Positions 28,604 to 40,180 are shown, counted from the first letter of the stretch. The stretch is 64,000 bases of DNA from an uncultured Prevotellaceae bacterium (GCA_900315075.1 OMXV01000018.1:1-64000); one strand, 5' to 3'. Program-made: numbers and translations. The notes: a model not told the origin generated them from the letters alone.

Positions 28604-28674
28604 ATAAAAAGGGCGAGTCACCCCGCCCATTTGTTTTCACAACGGAATAATCCTTATTGTGATTAGCTAAATTC
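28604..28674 (-). ncRNA. tracrRNA of the type II-C system
   Basis: On the minus strand the 17-base AATTTAGCTAATCACAA (28673-28657) is the exact complement of repeat positions 2-18 and forms the anti-repeat. It is followed by AAGGATTATTCCG, which can form the short nexus hairpin usual in tracrRNAs, then the hairpin GGGCG...CGCCC (28628-28611) and TTTTT as intrinsic terminator. Transcription from the promoter at 28679-28709 would start near 28673. The length is about 70 nt. It lies directly upstream of cas9 in the opposite direction. The exact ends need RNA data. Confidence 0.88.
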
Positions 28675-28678
28675 GTTG

Positions 28679-28709
28679 CAAATATAAACATTTTTAATTA
28701 ATCTACAAA
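28679..28709 (-). promoter_or_regulatory. tracrRNA promoter
   Basis: On the minus strand TTTG (28709-28706), 19 bases, TATATTTG (28686-28679): a perfect match to the Bacteroidetes consensus, just upstream of the anti-repeat. Confidence 0.85.
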
Positions 28710-28727
28710 TTATTTCAAGAAAAAATA

Positions 28728-28735
28728 TATCTTTG
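28728..28735 (+). promoter_or_regulatory. cas9 operon -7 box
   Basis: TATCTTTG on the plus strand, about 50 bases before the cas9 ATG. No TTTG -33 box is found at the normal distance, which suggests a weaker promoter. It lies back to back with the tracrRNA promoter. Confidence 0.6.
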
Positions 28736-28786
28736 CAAAGAAATATTGACACAACCTTACACTTCTATAATAAAACCATTAGATTT

Positions 28787-31700
28787 ATGAAAAATATATT
28801 AGGATTAGACCTTGGAACCAACAGTATAGGGTGGGCTCTTATAGATGATGAAAAGAAAAAAATCATCAAATCAGGCAGCCGAATAATACCGATGGACGCT
28901 GCCACCTTAGGTGCTTATGAAGCGGGTAACATGGAATCTGCCACAAAAGCAAGAACAGGATTTCGTGGTACACGGAGGCTCTACGAACGTGCCATTTTAA
29001 GACGTGAAAGATTACTTAGAGTTTTAAACATACTAAATTTCTTACCCAACCACTATAAAGTTCAAATTGATTTCGATAATCATCCTGGAAAATTCATCAA
29101 CGACAGTGAACCGTTACTTCCCTATCGCAAAGATTTAAATGGGAAAAATGAGTTTTTATTCATAGACTCATTTCGGGAAATGCTTTCCGACTTCAGTACT
29201 CATCAGCCTCAACTTGTGGCCAATGGCAAAAAAGTACCCTATGACTGGACCATCTATTTCCTTCGGAAGAAGGCTTTAACAAAACCCATCAAGCGTGAAG
29301 AACTTGCATGGATAATATTAAATTTCAACACTAAACGTGGTTACTATCAATTACGTGGTGAAGAAAACCAAACAGACACGCCAAAGAATGAAGAATACAA
29401 GCTTCTTGAAGTAACTAATGTTGTGCAAACAGACTCTGACAAAAAACGCAGTGGTGTTTATTGGTATGAAATCACCTATAATAATGGCGCTGTTCAACGC
29501 AAATCAGGAATCGTCCCTCCTAAGAGAGTTGGTGATAAAGTAGAAATTATCGTCACTACTACTATTGATAAAAAAGGAAATGTAGTTCTAAAACTGAGAG
29601 ACCCCAAACCCGATGACTGGACTCTCATGAAGAAACGAACAGAAAATGCTATCCAAGTAAGTGGCAAACACGTTGGTGAATTCATTTATGACGCACTACT
29701 TTCTCAGCCCAATATCAAAATTAAAGGTAAATTGATTCGAGTGATAGAGCGTCAGTACTATCGGGATGAGCTATCTGCTATCTTAAAAAAACAAGCAGAA
29801 TTCATTCCTGAATTAAAAGACAAGTTCCTATATGAACAATGTATCCATGAACTGTACCGAAACAATGAAGCTCATATTGATTCCATTAAAAACAAATCAT
29901 TTGAAGATTTGTTTATCGATGATATTATCTTTTACCAGCGCCCATTGAAAAGCAAAAAGAGCGAGATATCCAATTGCCCTTACGAAAGTTATCAATATGT
30001 TAACAAGGAGACAGGAGAAGTCATTAGAAAGCCCATCAAATGTATTCCCAAATCCAATCCTCTCTATCAAGAATTTAGGTTATGGCAATTCATTCAAAAT
30101 CTCAGAATATATGAACGAGAGCTAAAAATTGACGGAAAGCTTAAATTAGATGAAGATGTTACGAATGAATTCATCCGTAACGAAGGGACTATTGTAGAAT
30201 TATTTGAATGGTTGAATCAAAAAAAGGATATAAACCAAGAACAACTGTTAAAATTTAAGCCTTTCGGTTTGGGCAAAGATATTTCCCGTTATCGTTGGAA
30301 CTACGTTGAAGATAAGTCTTATCCCTGTAATGAGACCCATTATGAAATAACCAAACGGTTAGGAAATGTTATTGGTTCACCGACATTAACACCTGAACAA
30401 GAACAGAGTTTATGGCATATTCTATATTCTGTTGATGACATCATAGAATTGCGTAAAGCTCTTACATCTTACTCTATTTCAAATAATCTTGACACTGAGT
30501 CATTTGTAGATAATTTCATTAAGATGGAGCCCTTCACAAATGACTATGGCGCATATTCAGAGAAAGCTATTAAGAAGTTGCTCCCATTAATGCGCACAGG
30601 AAAATATTGGGAAAAGAGCAATATCCATCAACAGACCCTAGAGCGAATCAATAACATAATTGACGGAATAGCAGATGAATCTATCGCCCATCGTGTCAGG
30701 GAAAAGGCAATTAATTTGCAGACTCTTGATGATTTCAAATATTTGCCACTCTGGTTGTCTTGTTATATAGTATATAACCGCCACTCTGAATCGAGCAATC
30801 TGGAACGATGGCAATCTCCAGAAGACATAGACAGATATCTGGAAAACAACTTCAAGCAACACTCTTTGCGGAATCCTATTGTAGAATCTATCCTCGGCGA
30901 GATGATGAGATTGGCTCGTGATATTTGGAAGACATACGGCAAAATTAACGAAGTTCACGTGGAAATGGGACGTGATTTGAAAGCCAATGCTGGAGAAAGG
31001 AAAAAGCGGTACGAAAATATAGCTCGTAACGAACGCACCAACTTGAGAATAAAGCTACTCCTTCAGGAATTTATTGACCCAGAATACCATATCGACGATG
31101 TCCGTCCACAATCACCTTCACAGCAAGAAATATTGAAAATATTTGAAGAAGGAGCTTTGAACAGTGGAGAAAATGTTCCTGATGACATCCTCTTGATTGC
31201 TGACAACTTGGGTAATCCAGGTAAACATGTCTCTAAGCAAGAGATTCTCAAATATCGCCTATGGTTAGAACAAAAGTATAAATCACCTTATACAGGTCAG
31301 CCCATTCCACTATCAAAATTATTCACGCCTTCCTATGAGATAGAGCACATCATTCCTCAATCACGCTATTTCGACGACTCTCTAAGCAACAAGGTGATAT
31401 GCGAAAGCGAAGTCAACAAATTAAAAGACCGTATGCTTGGTTTTGAGTTTATATCCAAGCATGGAGGAAGCATCATTGAAGGCAACTTGGGCAGGCAAAT
31501 CAAGATTTTGGACAAAATTCAATACGAAGATTTTGTCAAACAGAACTATTCTGGCAACCGTTCAAAGATGCGCAAACTTTTAATGGATGAAATTCCTAAG
31601 AGTTTTATCTTGCGACAATTGAACGACAGCAGATACATAGCACGTAAAACAATCGAAATACTATCATGTTTGGTAAGAGAGGAAGGTGAAACAGAGGCCA

Positions 31701-33243
31701 CATCAAAAAATGTCATCGCCACCAATGGCAATATTACAGACAGGCTAAAGAAAGACTGGGGACTCAAAGATGTATGGAATAGCATCATCGCTCCAAGGTT
31801 TGAAAGACTAAATGAGAAGACAGGTACCAACAGCTATGGACAAATGGTCAACAAAGACGGCAATGAATATTTTCAAATTAACGTACCGTTGTCTATATCT
31901 AAAGGATTCAGCACAAAACGTATAGACCATCGCCACCATGCTTTAGATGCAATTGTCATCGCTTGTTCTACACGCAGTCATGTTAATTACCTCAACAATG
32001 AATCAGCCCTCTCTTCAGAAAAAGACAAACGATATGATTTACAGCATAAATTATGCGACAAAAAGCGATTAGATCATCAAGGCAATTACATCTGGCAATT
32101 TAAGAAGCCATGGGGCACATTCACACAAGATGCAAGGAATGAGATACTTAGTATTATCGTAAGTTTCAAACAAAACTTACGAGTAATCAACCGTATGAGT
32201 AATTTCTTCTGGCATTATGAAGAAAGGAAGAAGATTCTATGTAAACAGATACATGGTGATGGATGGGCAATCAGGAAATCGTTACATAAAGCCACTGTAT
32301 CAGGAGCGGTCAGACTGCAGCAAATAAAGAAAGTTCGCTTGGTTGAAGCATTAGATGATTGGCACCAAATCAAAGATAAAGAAATCAGGAATGCCATCAA
32401 AGAAGTAATCTCCTTATACAAAAAATTCGACAAGAAAACTATACTCAAATATTTTAAGGACAGGAAATACCTCATCAACGGCAAAGACATTAGTAGAGTG
32501 GAGATCTATTGTCTACCAAAAGAACCTAACCTCTCCGCTTCACGTGTTTCCTTGGATGAATCATTCGACAAGAAAAAGATTGAATCCATCACCGATAGTG
32601 GTATTCGAAAAATCTTATTACGCCATTTAGAGATTAATCACAATGACCCCAAATTAGCTTTTTCACTAGATGGAATAGAAGAGATGAACAAAAACATCAA
32701 AGAATTAAATGATGGAAAGTATCACCAGCCAATTATAAAAGTAAGAAAAAGCGAAGCTTTTGGTTTGAAATTCCCTATTGGTCAGAGAGGGAGAAAGAGC
32801 ATGAAATTCGTTGAGGCAGACAAAGGGACCAATCTATTTTTTGCTATTTATTCCGACAAAGAAGGGAATCGCGAATTTGAGAGTATCCCTTTGAATGTTG
32901 CTGTGGAAAGGCTCAAAAACCACCTACCAATTGCTCCCGAATCCTTAGAAAATGGGAAAAGGCTATTATTCACGCTGTCACCCAACGACTTAGTATATAT
33001 GCCAGAGAAAGATGAAAACATTGGCAACATAACCGAACTTAATAAATTATATAAGATGGTTTCTGCAACGGGTAATAGAAGTTTCTACATCCCAATGGCT
33101 ATTGCCTACCCAATAGAAGACACGACGGAATTAGGTCCCAACAACAAGGCAGAGAGAGATAAAAATGGTAATATGATAAAAAGCCGATGCGTAAAGATAG
33201 AGGTCAATCGTCTTGGTATCATTACAAAAATTCATCATGGTCT

Positions 33244-33247
<4 letters not shown>
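28787..33247 (+). CDS. cas9: CRISPR-associated endonuclease Cas9 (type II-C)
   Basis: RNA-guided DNA nuclease of 1486 residues, a usual size for long Bacteroidetes II-C Cas9 proteins. RuvC-I is ILGLDLGTNSIGWAL with the catalytic Asp at residue 8. The arginine-rich bridge helix follows (FRGTRRLYERAILRRERLLR). RuvC-II is HVEMGRDLK with E726. The HNH domain has YEIEHIIPQS with H854, then SLSNKVICESEVNKLK. RuvC-III is RIDHRHHALDAIVIA with H1051 and D1054. All catalytic residues are present, so it should be active. I use the ATG at 28787, which puts RuvC-I at the N-terminus; an upstream in-frame ATG at 28733 lies within the -7 box. The gene is clearly more A/T-rich than its neighbours, suggesting transfer. 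It overlaps cas1 by ATGA. Confidence 0.98.
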
Positions 33248-34514
<1,267 letters not shown>

Positions 34515-34521
34515 ATATTAG

Positions 34522-34559
34522 AAAATGGGATTTCACCCAGATAAATGAAATCCCATTTT
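34522..34559. terminator. Bidirectional terminator between cas2 and the array
   Basis: AAAATGGGATTTC and GAAATCCCATTTT are perfect 13-bp arms with a 12-base loop, 8 bases after the cas2 stop. With A-runs and T-runs on both sides it can end both the cas transcript and the minus-strand array transcript. Confidence 0.85.
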
Positions 34560-34629
34560 AAACATCCCATTTTTCTATTTCGCTAAAGAAAGCGTAACAC
34601 ACTGTCTAAAAGCAAGATACAAGCATCTA
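34560..34629. promoter_or_regulatory. Putative CRISPR leader (cas2-proximal)
   Basis: About 70 bp between the terminator and the first repeat. The repeats at this end are perfect, while the far end has the degenerate repeat, so new spacers are probably added here. No strong promoter is seen in it, which fits transcription from within the repeats. Confidence 0.5.
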
Positions 34630-37357
34630 GATGTTTGTGACCTTACAAAGGTACAAAAAATTTAGCTAATCACAACCTCCCTCACAAACACCCTTAACCA
34701 TCCCATGATGTTTGTGACCTTACAAAGGTACAAAAAATTTAGCTAATCACAACCCTCCGTGCTTTTAAGTCCCTAACGGCATGATGTTTGTGACCTTACA
34801 AAGGTACAAAAAATTTAGCTAATCACAACGGTACGCTTAAGTGTTGCGGTCTGGTAACGGATGTTTGTGACCTTACAAAGGTACAAAAAATTTAGCTAAT
34901 CACAACACATTTTAACCGATTGCGCCGGCTCCTTTGGATGTTTGTGACCTTACAAAGGTACAAAAAATTTAGCTAATCACAACGCCACCAAGCGCAACAT
35001 CTGCATCTGGAAGATGTTTGTGACCTTACAAAGGTACAAAAAATTTAGCTAATCACAACATATCCTTTTTTCTTCCGACTATAATTCGGATGTTTGTGAC
35101 CTTACAAAGGTACAAAAAATTTAGCTAATCACAACTAAGAATATTAGGAGTACAACTCTCAATAAGATGTTTGTGACCTTACAAAGGTACAAAAAATTTA
35201 GCTAATCACAACAAGATTCCTTGAAGGTTCAAGGATTTGAGAGATGTTTGTGACCTTACAAAGGTACAAAAAATTTAGCTAATCACAACCTTCTAATACA
35301 CCTAAGCAAGGTGGTTCAAGATGTTTGTGACCTTACAAAGGTACAAAAAATTTAGCTAATCACAACAGCAGAATGGACAAAGCAGTATGGCTTCATGATG
35401 TTTGTGACCTTACAAAGGTACAAAAAATTTAGCTAATCACAACGTGTGGCGAGCTTGATGTGTTTGATTTAGAGATGTTTGTGACCTTACAAAGGTACAA
35501 AAAATTTAGCTAATCACAACAACTGACAGCCTGTTATTCAGGTCTTCTCGATGTTTGTGACCTTACAAAGGTACAAAAAATTTAGCTAATCACAACCCCG
35601 ATGAAGATAGTAAACCGGTAAATGCAGATGTTTGTGACCTTACAAAGGTACAAAAAATTTAGCTAATCACAACAGGTTGTTTGACAGACGGTCTAGATGC
35701 TGGATGTTTGTGACCTTACAAAGGTACAAAAAATTTAGCTAATCACAACGGTGCTGGTGTTCAGTTTGCTGTTACTGGTGATGTTTGTGACCTTACAAAG
35801 GTACAAAAAATTTAGCTAATCACAACAGAATACTATAGTGATGGATGAGCAATTTGGATGTTTGTGACCTTACAAAGGTACAAAAAATTTAGCTAATCAC
35901 AACGACAGCGAGGGTAGGGCACTTGTGTTGCCTGATGTTTGTGACCTTACAAAGGTACAAAAAATTTAGCTAATCACAACACGACTGGCCGAATGGGGAT
36001 TGATAAGGCCGATGTTTGTGACCTTACAAAGGTACAAAAAATTTAGCTAATCACAACTAAGGCAATTAGAGTACGCTTCACCTGCTGGATGTTTGTGACC
36101 TTACAAAGGTACAAAAAATTTAGCTAATCACAACAAACAAGAAGCAAAATTGCTTGGCTCATCTGATGTTTGTGACCTTACAAAGGTACAAAAAATTTAG
36201 CTAATCACAACACATCTCGTTGGTAAGAGTAAAGTTAGAATGATGTTTGTGACCTTACAAAGGTACAAAAAATTTAGCTAATCACAACAGTTAACTTGAA
36301 GGTTGGGAAAGGTTAAGGATGTTTGTGACCTTACAAAGGTACAAAAAATTTAGCTAATCACAACACGTACATATGGTATATGTGCATTGTCATAGATGTT
36401 TGTGACCTTACAAAGGTACAAAAAATTTAGCTAATCACAACAGAATGGTAGTTCGTCGTCATCCTGCACGGGATGTTTGTGACCTTACAAAGGTACAAAA
36501 AATTTAGCTAATCACAACTTCCGATATATATCGGACTATTGATAAACAGATGTTTGTGACCTTACAAAGGTACAAAAAATTTAGCTAATCACAACGTATG
36601 AACGCAAAGACTTTCACGAAGACCGATGTTTGTGACCTTACAAAGGTACAAAAAATTTAGCTAATCACAACCTTTTTAGAGGGGGTTAAAGGGGGGACAC
36701 TGATGTTTGTGACCTTACAAAGGTACAAAAAATTTAGCTAATCACAACCGTGACATAGTTCCGTAGCCAATGGGGTGAGATGTTTGTGACCTTACAAAGG
36801 TACAAAAAATTTAGCTAATCACAACCATGTTCCTGAATTGTTTTTATTCTTGCTTGATGTTTGTGAACTTACAAAGGTACAAAAAATTTAGCTAATCACA
36901 ACGCTGACGCAACTCATGGCGGCGGTGCTCGGGATGTTTGTGACCTTACAAAGGTACAAAAAATTTAGCTAATCACAACGAATGGCTATCTCAAACGCCT
37001 TTTGCTTCGGATGTTTGTGACCTTACAAAGGTACAAAAAATTTAGCTAATCACAACAAGTATGTATAGCATGACAATTGCTCAGAAGATGTTTGTGACCT
37101 TACAAAGGTACAAAAAATTTAGCTAATCACAACATATTTATAGGCAATAAAAAAAGATAGCCTGATGTTTGTGACCTTACAAAGGTACAAAAAATTTAGC
37201 TAATCACAACAAATGCGGCATCGAGTGCCTGGCGTCCTGTGATGTTTGTGACCTTACAAAGGTACAAAAAATTTAGCTAATCACAACAATGGCACTGTGT
37301 ATGCAAATAGTGGTCGGGATGTTTGTGACCTTACAAAGGTACAAAAAATTTAGCTAA

Positions 37358-37792
37358 TCACAACTGTTTTTTAGGAGTCGTGCCGTTTGTTTTCTTTCTT
37401 CCGAATGTTCCAGCAGCCTCGTATGCCTTTGCGCGGAAGAATCGTTTCATTCGCTGTGTGACGATGATGTCCCCTCCGTCGTTGTGTATGGCAGCATAAG
37501 GGAGGTCGGTGTAGAATATGACGGAGTTGCTGGTTGTTCGGCTGTGTATGCTGCTGCGGAGTCGTCCAGTATCCGTTAGTATGGCCCTTCCCTTGTCCCT
37601 GATGGGCGACTTTCGTCGCTGCCATTTTTCGGAGAAGAACGCCTGGCGTTCGAAGTTCTGGTCGAACTCGTCTTTCATGTCCACGGCGATGTCCCGGAGG
37701 ATGTTTTTGATTATTTTTTGGATGTTTTCGGGCATATTGTTTAAAATTTGTTTGGAGGTTGGATATTTTTTCGTATCTTTGTATCGCAGCAT
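37358..37792 (-). pseudogene. Phage virion morphogenesis protein (Mu gpG-like), 3'-truncated, inside the array
   Basis: The reading frame of 144 codons lies in the oversized spacer. LTDTGRLRSSI and DLPYAAIHNDGG are hallmarks of the phage tail completion/virion morphogenesis family (Mu gpG type), and the N-terminal part is helical (NIQKIIKNILRDIAVDMKDEFDQNF). The phage part stays open to the edge at 37365; the last two residues and the stop are supplied by the CRISPR repeat, so the C-terminus is cut off. An SD-like GGGAG precedes the start at 37792; an ATG at 37735 is an alternative. It is preceded by a fragment of another phage gene on the same strand. Confidence 0.8.
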
Positions 37793-37856
37793 ATCTCCCG
37801 AAAGGTAGAATGGCTGTGCCTAAAGTCACCCCATTATTCAAACGGGTGGCTTTTTT
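37751..37856 (+). ncRNA. Candidate promoter plus short RNA with terminator inside the giant spacer
   Basis: On the plus strand TTTG (37751-37754), 19 bases, TATCTTTG (37774-37781) form a full Bacteroidetes promoter. About 45 bases later GTCACCC/GGGTGGC (37825-37850) pairs with one G-U and is followed by six T's. The predicted RNA of about 70 nt (37787-37856) is antisense to the junction of the two phage genes. It may be a phage regulatory RNA or chance. Confidence 0.4.
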
Positions 37857-38087
37857 GATATACGATCTTGCCATCTTGCATACAAATTACCTCATCAAAA
37901 GCGACCCATGAGCCTTCTGCATTTTCCAATCCTGCATATCTTACTAAAGCGGCTTGAAATAACGTTTCATCGAATTCGTCCTCGTATATTAATATTATTG
38001 CAACTTTGCATCCTGGTTTCTCTGCACAATGTATCAATCCTTTTTTTATATTGTTTGTGGATTTCCCATTTTTGCCTGATACTTCCA
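37834..38087 (-). pseudogene. 3' fragment of a phage gene (possible gpF-associated nuclease-like C-terminus), inside the array
   Basis: An open frame runs from the repeat edge at 38087 to a stop at 37834, giving about 84 residues without a proper start. It contains EVSGKNGKSTNNIKKGL, GCKVAIILIYED, RYAGLENAEGSWVAFDEVI and DGKIVYQ. The first motif with its acidic/Lys/Ser pattern and the following beta strands recall the barnase/EndoU/colicin-like RNase fold found at the C-terminus of head proteins (gpF region) in some Bacteroidetes Mu-like phages. That assignment is tentative. Its position just before a gpG-like gene matches Mu gene order. Confidence 0.55.
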
Positions 38088-38393
38088 GATGTTTGTGACC
38101 TTACAAAGGTACAAAAAATTTAGCTAATCACAACTCAAGTTGCGCTAACTCCTTCTGATTGAGTGATGTTTGTGACCTTACAAAGGTACAAAAAATTTAG
38201 CTAATCACAACGCGAAAAGGATTTCAATCAACGTTAAAGGTGATGTTTGTGACATTACAAAGGTACAAAAAATTTAGCTAATCACAACTTGATTTGCTTC
38301 GTTATGGAAATATACCTGATGTTTGTGACCTTACAAAGGTACAAAAAATTTAGCTAATCACAACTATCGTCAAGCACTCTGACGTCCTTGTCG

Positions 38394-38440
38394 GATGTCT
38401 GTGACCTTACAAAGGTACGAAAAATTAGGTTAATCACAAT
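38394..38440 (-). repeat. Degenerate terminal CRISPR repeat
   Basis: Six substitutions from the consensus. In minus-strand numbering they fall at positions 1, 11, 13, 14, 22 and 42. Positions 11, 13 and 14 lie in the tracrRNA pairing zone; the TTG (2-4) and TACCTTTG (24-31) promoter words are unchanged. Confidence 0.9.
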
Positions 38441-38632
38441 CAGTAAAAGGAATGTATGACGTAAAAAAATGGTGGCATCATATGTTTTATAGAAAAATGT
38501 GTTATCTTTGCACAATATCACAAATAGTAACTGATTGCTGTCAAAAGACGCACACCTGTTCCCGGCATTGCTGACAGAGGAATATGGTGGGAAAAAACTA
38601 AAAAAACTTAATAACTCATAAACTCAATAACT
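38441..38632 (+). promoter_or_regulatory. Promoter and leader of POT transporter 2
   Basis: TATCTTTG at 38503-38510 is a good -7 box with no clear TTTG -33. The leader of about 115 bases can pair CTGTCA (38538-38543) with TGACAG (38571-38576). The last 30 bases (ATAACTCATAAACT before the ATG) resemble the leader of POT transporter 1. Confidence 0.55.
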
Positions 38633-40168
38633 ATGTTTGAAGGACAACCGAAAGGACTTTATGCATTGGCATTGGCCAATACAGGAGAGCGATTTGGGTA
38701 TTACACCATGATCGCCGTGTTTGCACTCTTTCTCCGTGCCAACTATGGTCTTTCACCAGGATTGGCAGGCACGATTTACAGTTCGTTTTTGATGCTGGTA
38801 TATTTCTTCCCGCTGATTGGCGGTATCATGGCCGACAAGTTTGGCTACGGGAAGATGGTCACCACAGGCATCGTCATCATGTTTGTTGGCTATGTGCTAC
38901 TTGCCATTCCACTTGGTGGTGACACTTTTGCCCTGATATTTATGCTTGCCGCCCTGCTGCTCATCGGCTTTGGCACAGGACTTTTCAAAGGAAACTTGCA
39001 GGTGATGGTGGGTAATCTCTACGACGACCCACGCTACAGCGACAAGCGCGACTCAGGATTCTCGATTTTCTACATGGCCATCAACATCGGTGCACTTTTT
39101 GCACCAACTGCCGCCCTCAAAATCAAGGAGTATGCTGAGAATGTCTGGGGATTTTCTGGCAACGACGCCTATCACTTTTCCTTTGCGGTAGCCTGCGCAT
39201 CACTCATAGTATCAATCGCCATTTACTATCTATTCCGTCCCACCTTCCGCCATACAGAAGACACAAGAAACAAGAAGACAGCGAACGCCAAGGAAGAAAA
39301 GCCCGTGGAAGAACTGTCAAAGGAAGACACCCGTCAGCGCATTATCGCCCTTTGTCTGGTGTTTGCTGTGGTGGTGTTCTTCTGGATGGCTTTCCATCAG
39401 AACGGTCTCTCGCTGACCTATTTTGCCAATGAGTTTACGGCACAGAGTTCAGAGGGTGTGCAGAGCATGGCCTTCGACGTATGGAACCTTGTGGCTATCA
39501 TCTTTATCGTCTATGGTTTGTTCTCCCTTTTCCAAGGCAAATCAAGTCGGGAACGTGGCATTGCTGCTCTCGTCGTCTTATTAGCTGTGGCTTTCCTCAT
39601 CTGGAAATACACCCGACTGACTGGTAGCACCATCGTCGATGCACCCATCTTCCAGCAGTTCAACCCCTTCTATGTAGTGGCACTCACCCCTGTGTCTATG
39701 GCCATCTTCGGTGCTTTGGCCAAAAGAGGAAAGGAGCCTTCTGCTCCTCGAAAGATTGCCTATGGTATGCTTGTTGCCGCCGTGGCCTTCTGCCTGATGG
39801 CTGTATGCTCAATTGGATTGCCATTGCCACAAACAGAAATTATAGATGGTGAACCTGTGGGTAAACATGTGGCTGACATGACCCCCAACCTACTCATCTC
39901 CACCTATTTGGTGCTGACATTTGCTGAGTTGCTCCTCTCACCGATGGGCATCTCGTTTGTATCAAAGGTGGCTCCCCCGAAATACAAAGGTATGATGATG
40001 GGTGGCTGGTTTGTATCCACCGCCATTGGCAACCAACTTGTGATGGTGGGTGGCCTGCTCTGGGGCGGTCTGCCACTATGGGCAGTATGGTCAGTATTTG
40101 TCGGCCTCTGCGTTCTCTCCGCCCTCTTCATGTTTGCCATGATGAAAAGATTGGAGAAGGTGTGTTAG
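38633..40168 (+). CDS. POT-family proton-dependent peptide transporter 2
   Basis: A 511-residue PTR2/POT transporter for di- and tripeptides. NTGERFGYYTMIAVFALFLRANYGL carries the ExxERFxYY motif; GTGLFKGNLQVMVGNLYDD, DSGFSIFYMAINIGALFAP and FFWMAFHQNGLSLTYFANEF are family features. ELLLSPMGISFVSKVAPPKYKGMMMG is close to the matching stretch of the transporter at 26957-28522, so they are paralogues. It differs by an extra pair of membrane segments in the middle (about 275-330). It follows the degenerate end of the CRISPR array by 192 bp. Confidence 0.95.
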   Translation: MFEGQPKGLYALALANTGERFGYYTMIAVFALFLRANYGLSPGLAGTIYSSFLMLVYFFPLIGGIMADKFGYGKMVTTGIVIMFVGYVLLAIPLGGDTFALIFMLAALLLIGFGTGLFKGNLQVMVGNLYDDPRYSDKRDSGFSIFYMAINIGALFAPTAALKIKEYAENVWGFSGNDAYHFSFAVACASLIVSIAIYYLFRPTFRHTEDTRNKKTANAKEEKPVEELSKEDTRQRIIALCLVFAVVVFFWMAFHQNGLSLTYFANEFTAQSSEGVQSMAFDVWNLVAIIFIVYGLFSLFQGKSSRERGIAALVVLLAVAFLIWKYTRLTGSTIVDAPIFQQFNPFYVVALTPVSMAIFGALAKRGKEPSAPRKIAYGMLVAAVAFCLMAVCSIGLPLPQTEIIDGEPVGKHVADMTPNLLISTYLVLTFAELLLSPMGISFVSKVAPPKYKGMMMGGWFVSTAIGNQLVMVGGLLWGGLPLWAVWSVFVGLCVLSALFMFAMMKRLEKVC

Positions 40169-40180
40169 TCAGGCCTTTGC

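Larger units (their letters stand above)
34630..38440 (-). CRISPR. Type II-C CRISPR array, 41 repeats of 47 bp
   Basis: I count 41 copies of a 47-bp repeat and 40 spacers. On the plus strand the repeat runs from GATGTTTGTGACCTTACAAA to AAATTTAGCTAATCACAAC. Thirty-nine spacers are 29-30 bp; the one between repeat 36 (37318-37364) and repeat 37 (38088-38134) is 723 bp. Repeat 30 (36856-36902) and repeat 39 (38242-38288) each have a single substitution, and repeat 41 (38394-38440) has six. The functional crRNA strand is minus: the tracrRNA anti-repeat pairs with it, and each repeat carries TTG-N19-TACCTTTG on that strand, so crRNAs can start in every repeat. I saw no duplicated spacers and no clear match of a spacer to the rest of the window. 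Confidence 0.99.

Noticed and set aside
37371..37874. Second minus-strand open frame over the gpG-like gene
   Set aside because: Low-complexity, basic composition in another frame; the gpG-like frame has the family motifs.
37810..37911. Short plus-strand frame (33 codons) inside the giant spacer
   Set aside because: The terminator hairpin lies inside it, and there is no similarity or coding bias; probably chance.
37365..38087. Prophage or insertion sequence insertion into the array
   Set aside because: There are no integrase or transposase genes, no terminal inverted repeats and no target duplication other than the CRISPR repeats, and both genes are incomplete.
34630..38440. Reading the array as transcribed on the plus strand from the cas2 side
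   Set aside because: The tracrRNA anti-repeat and the embedded promoters both point to the minus strand.
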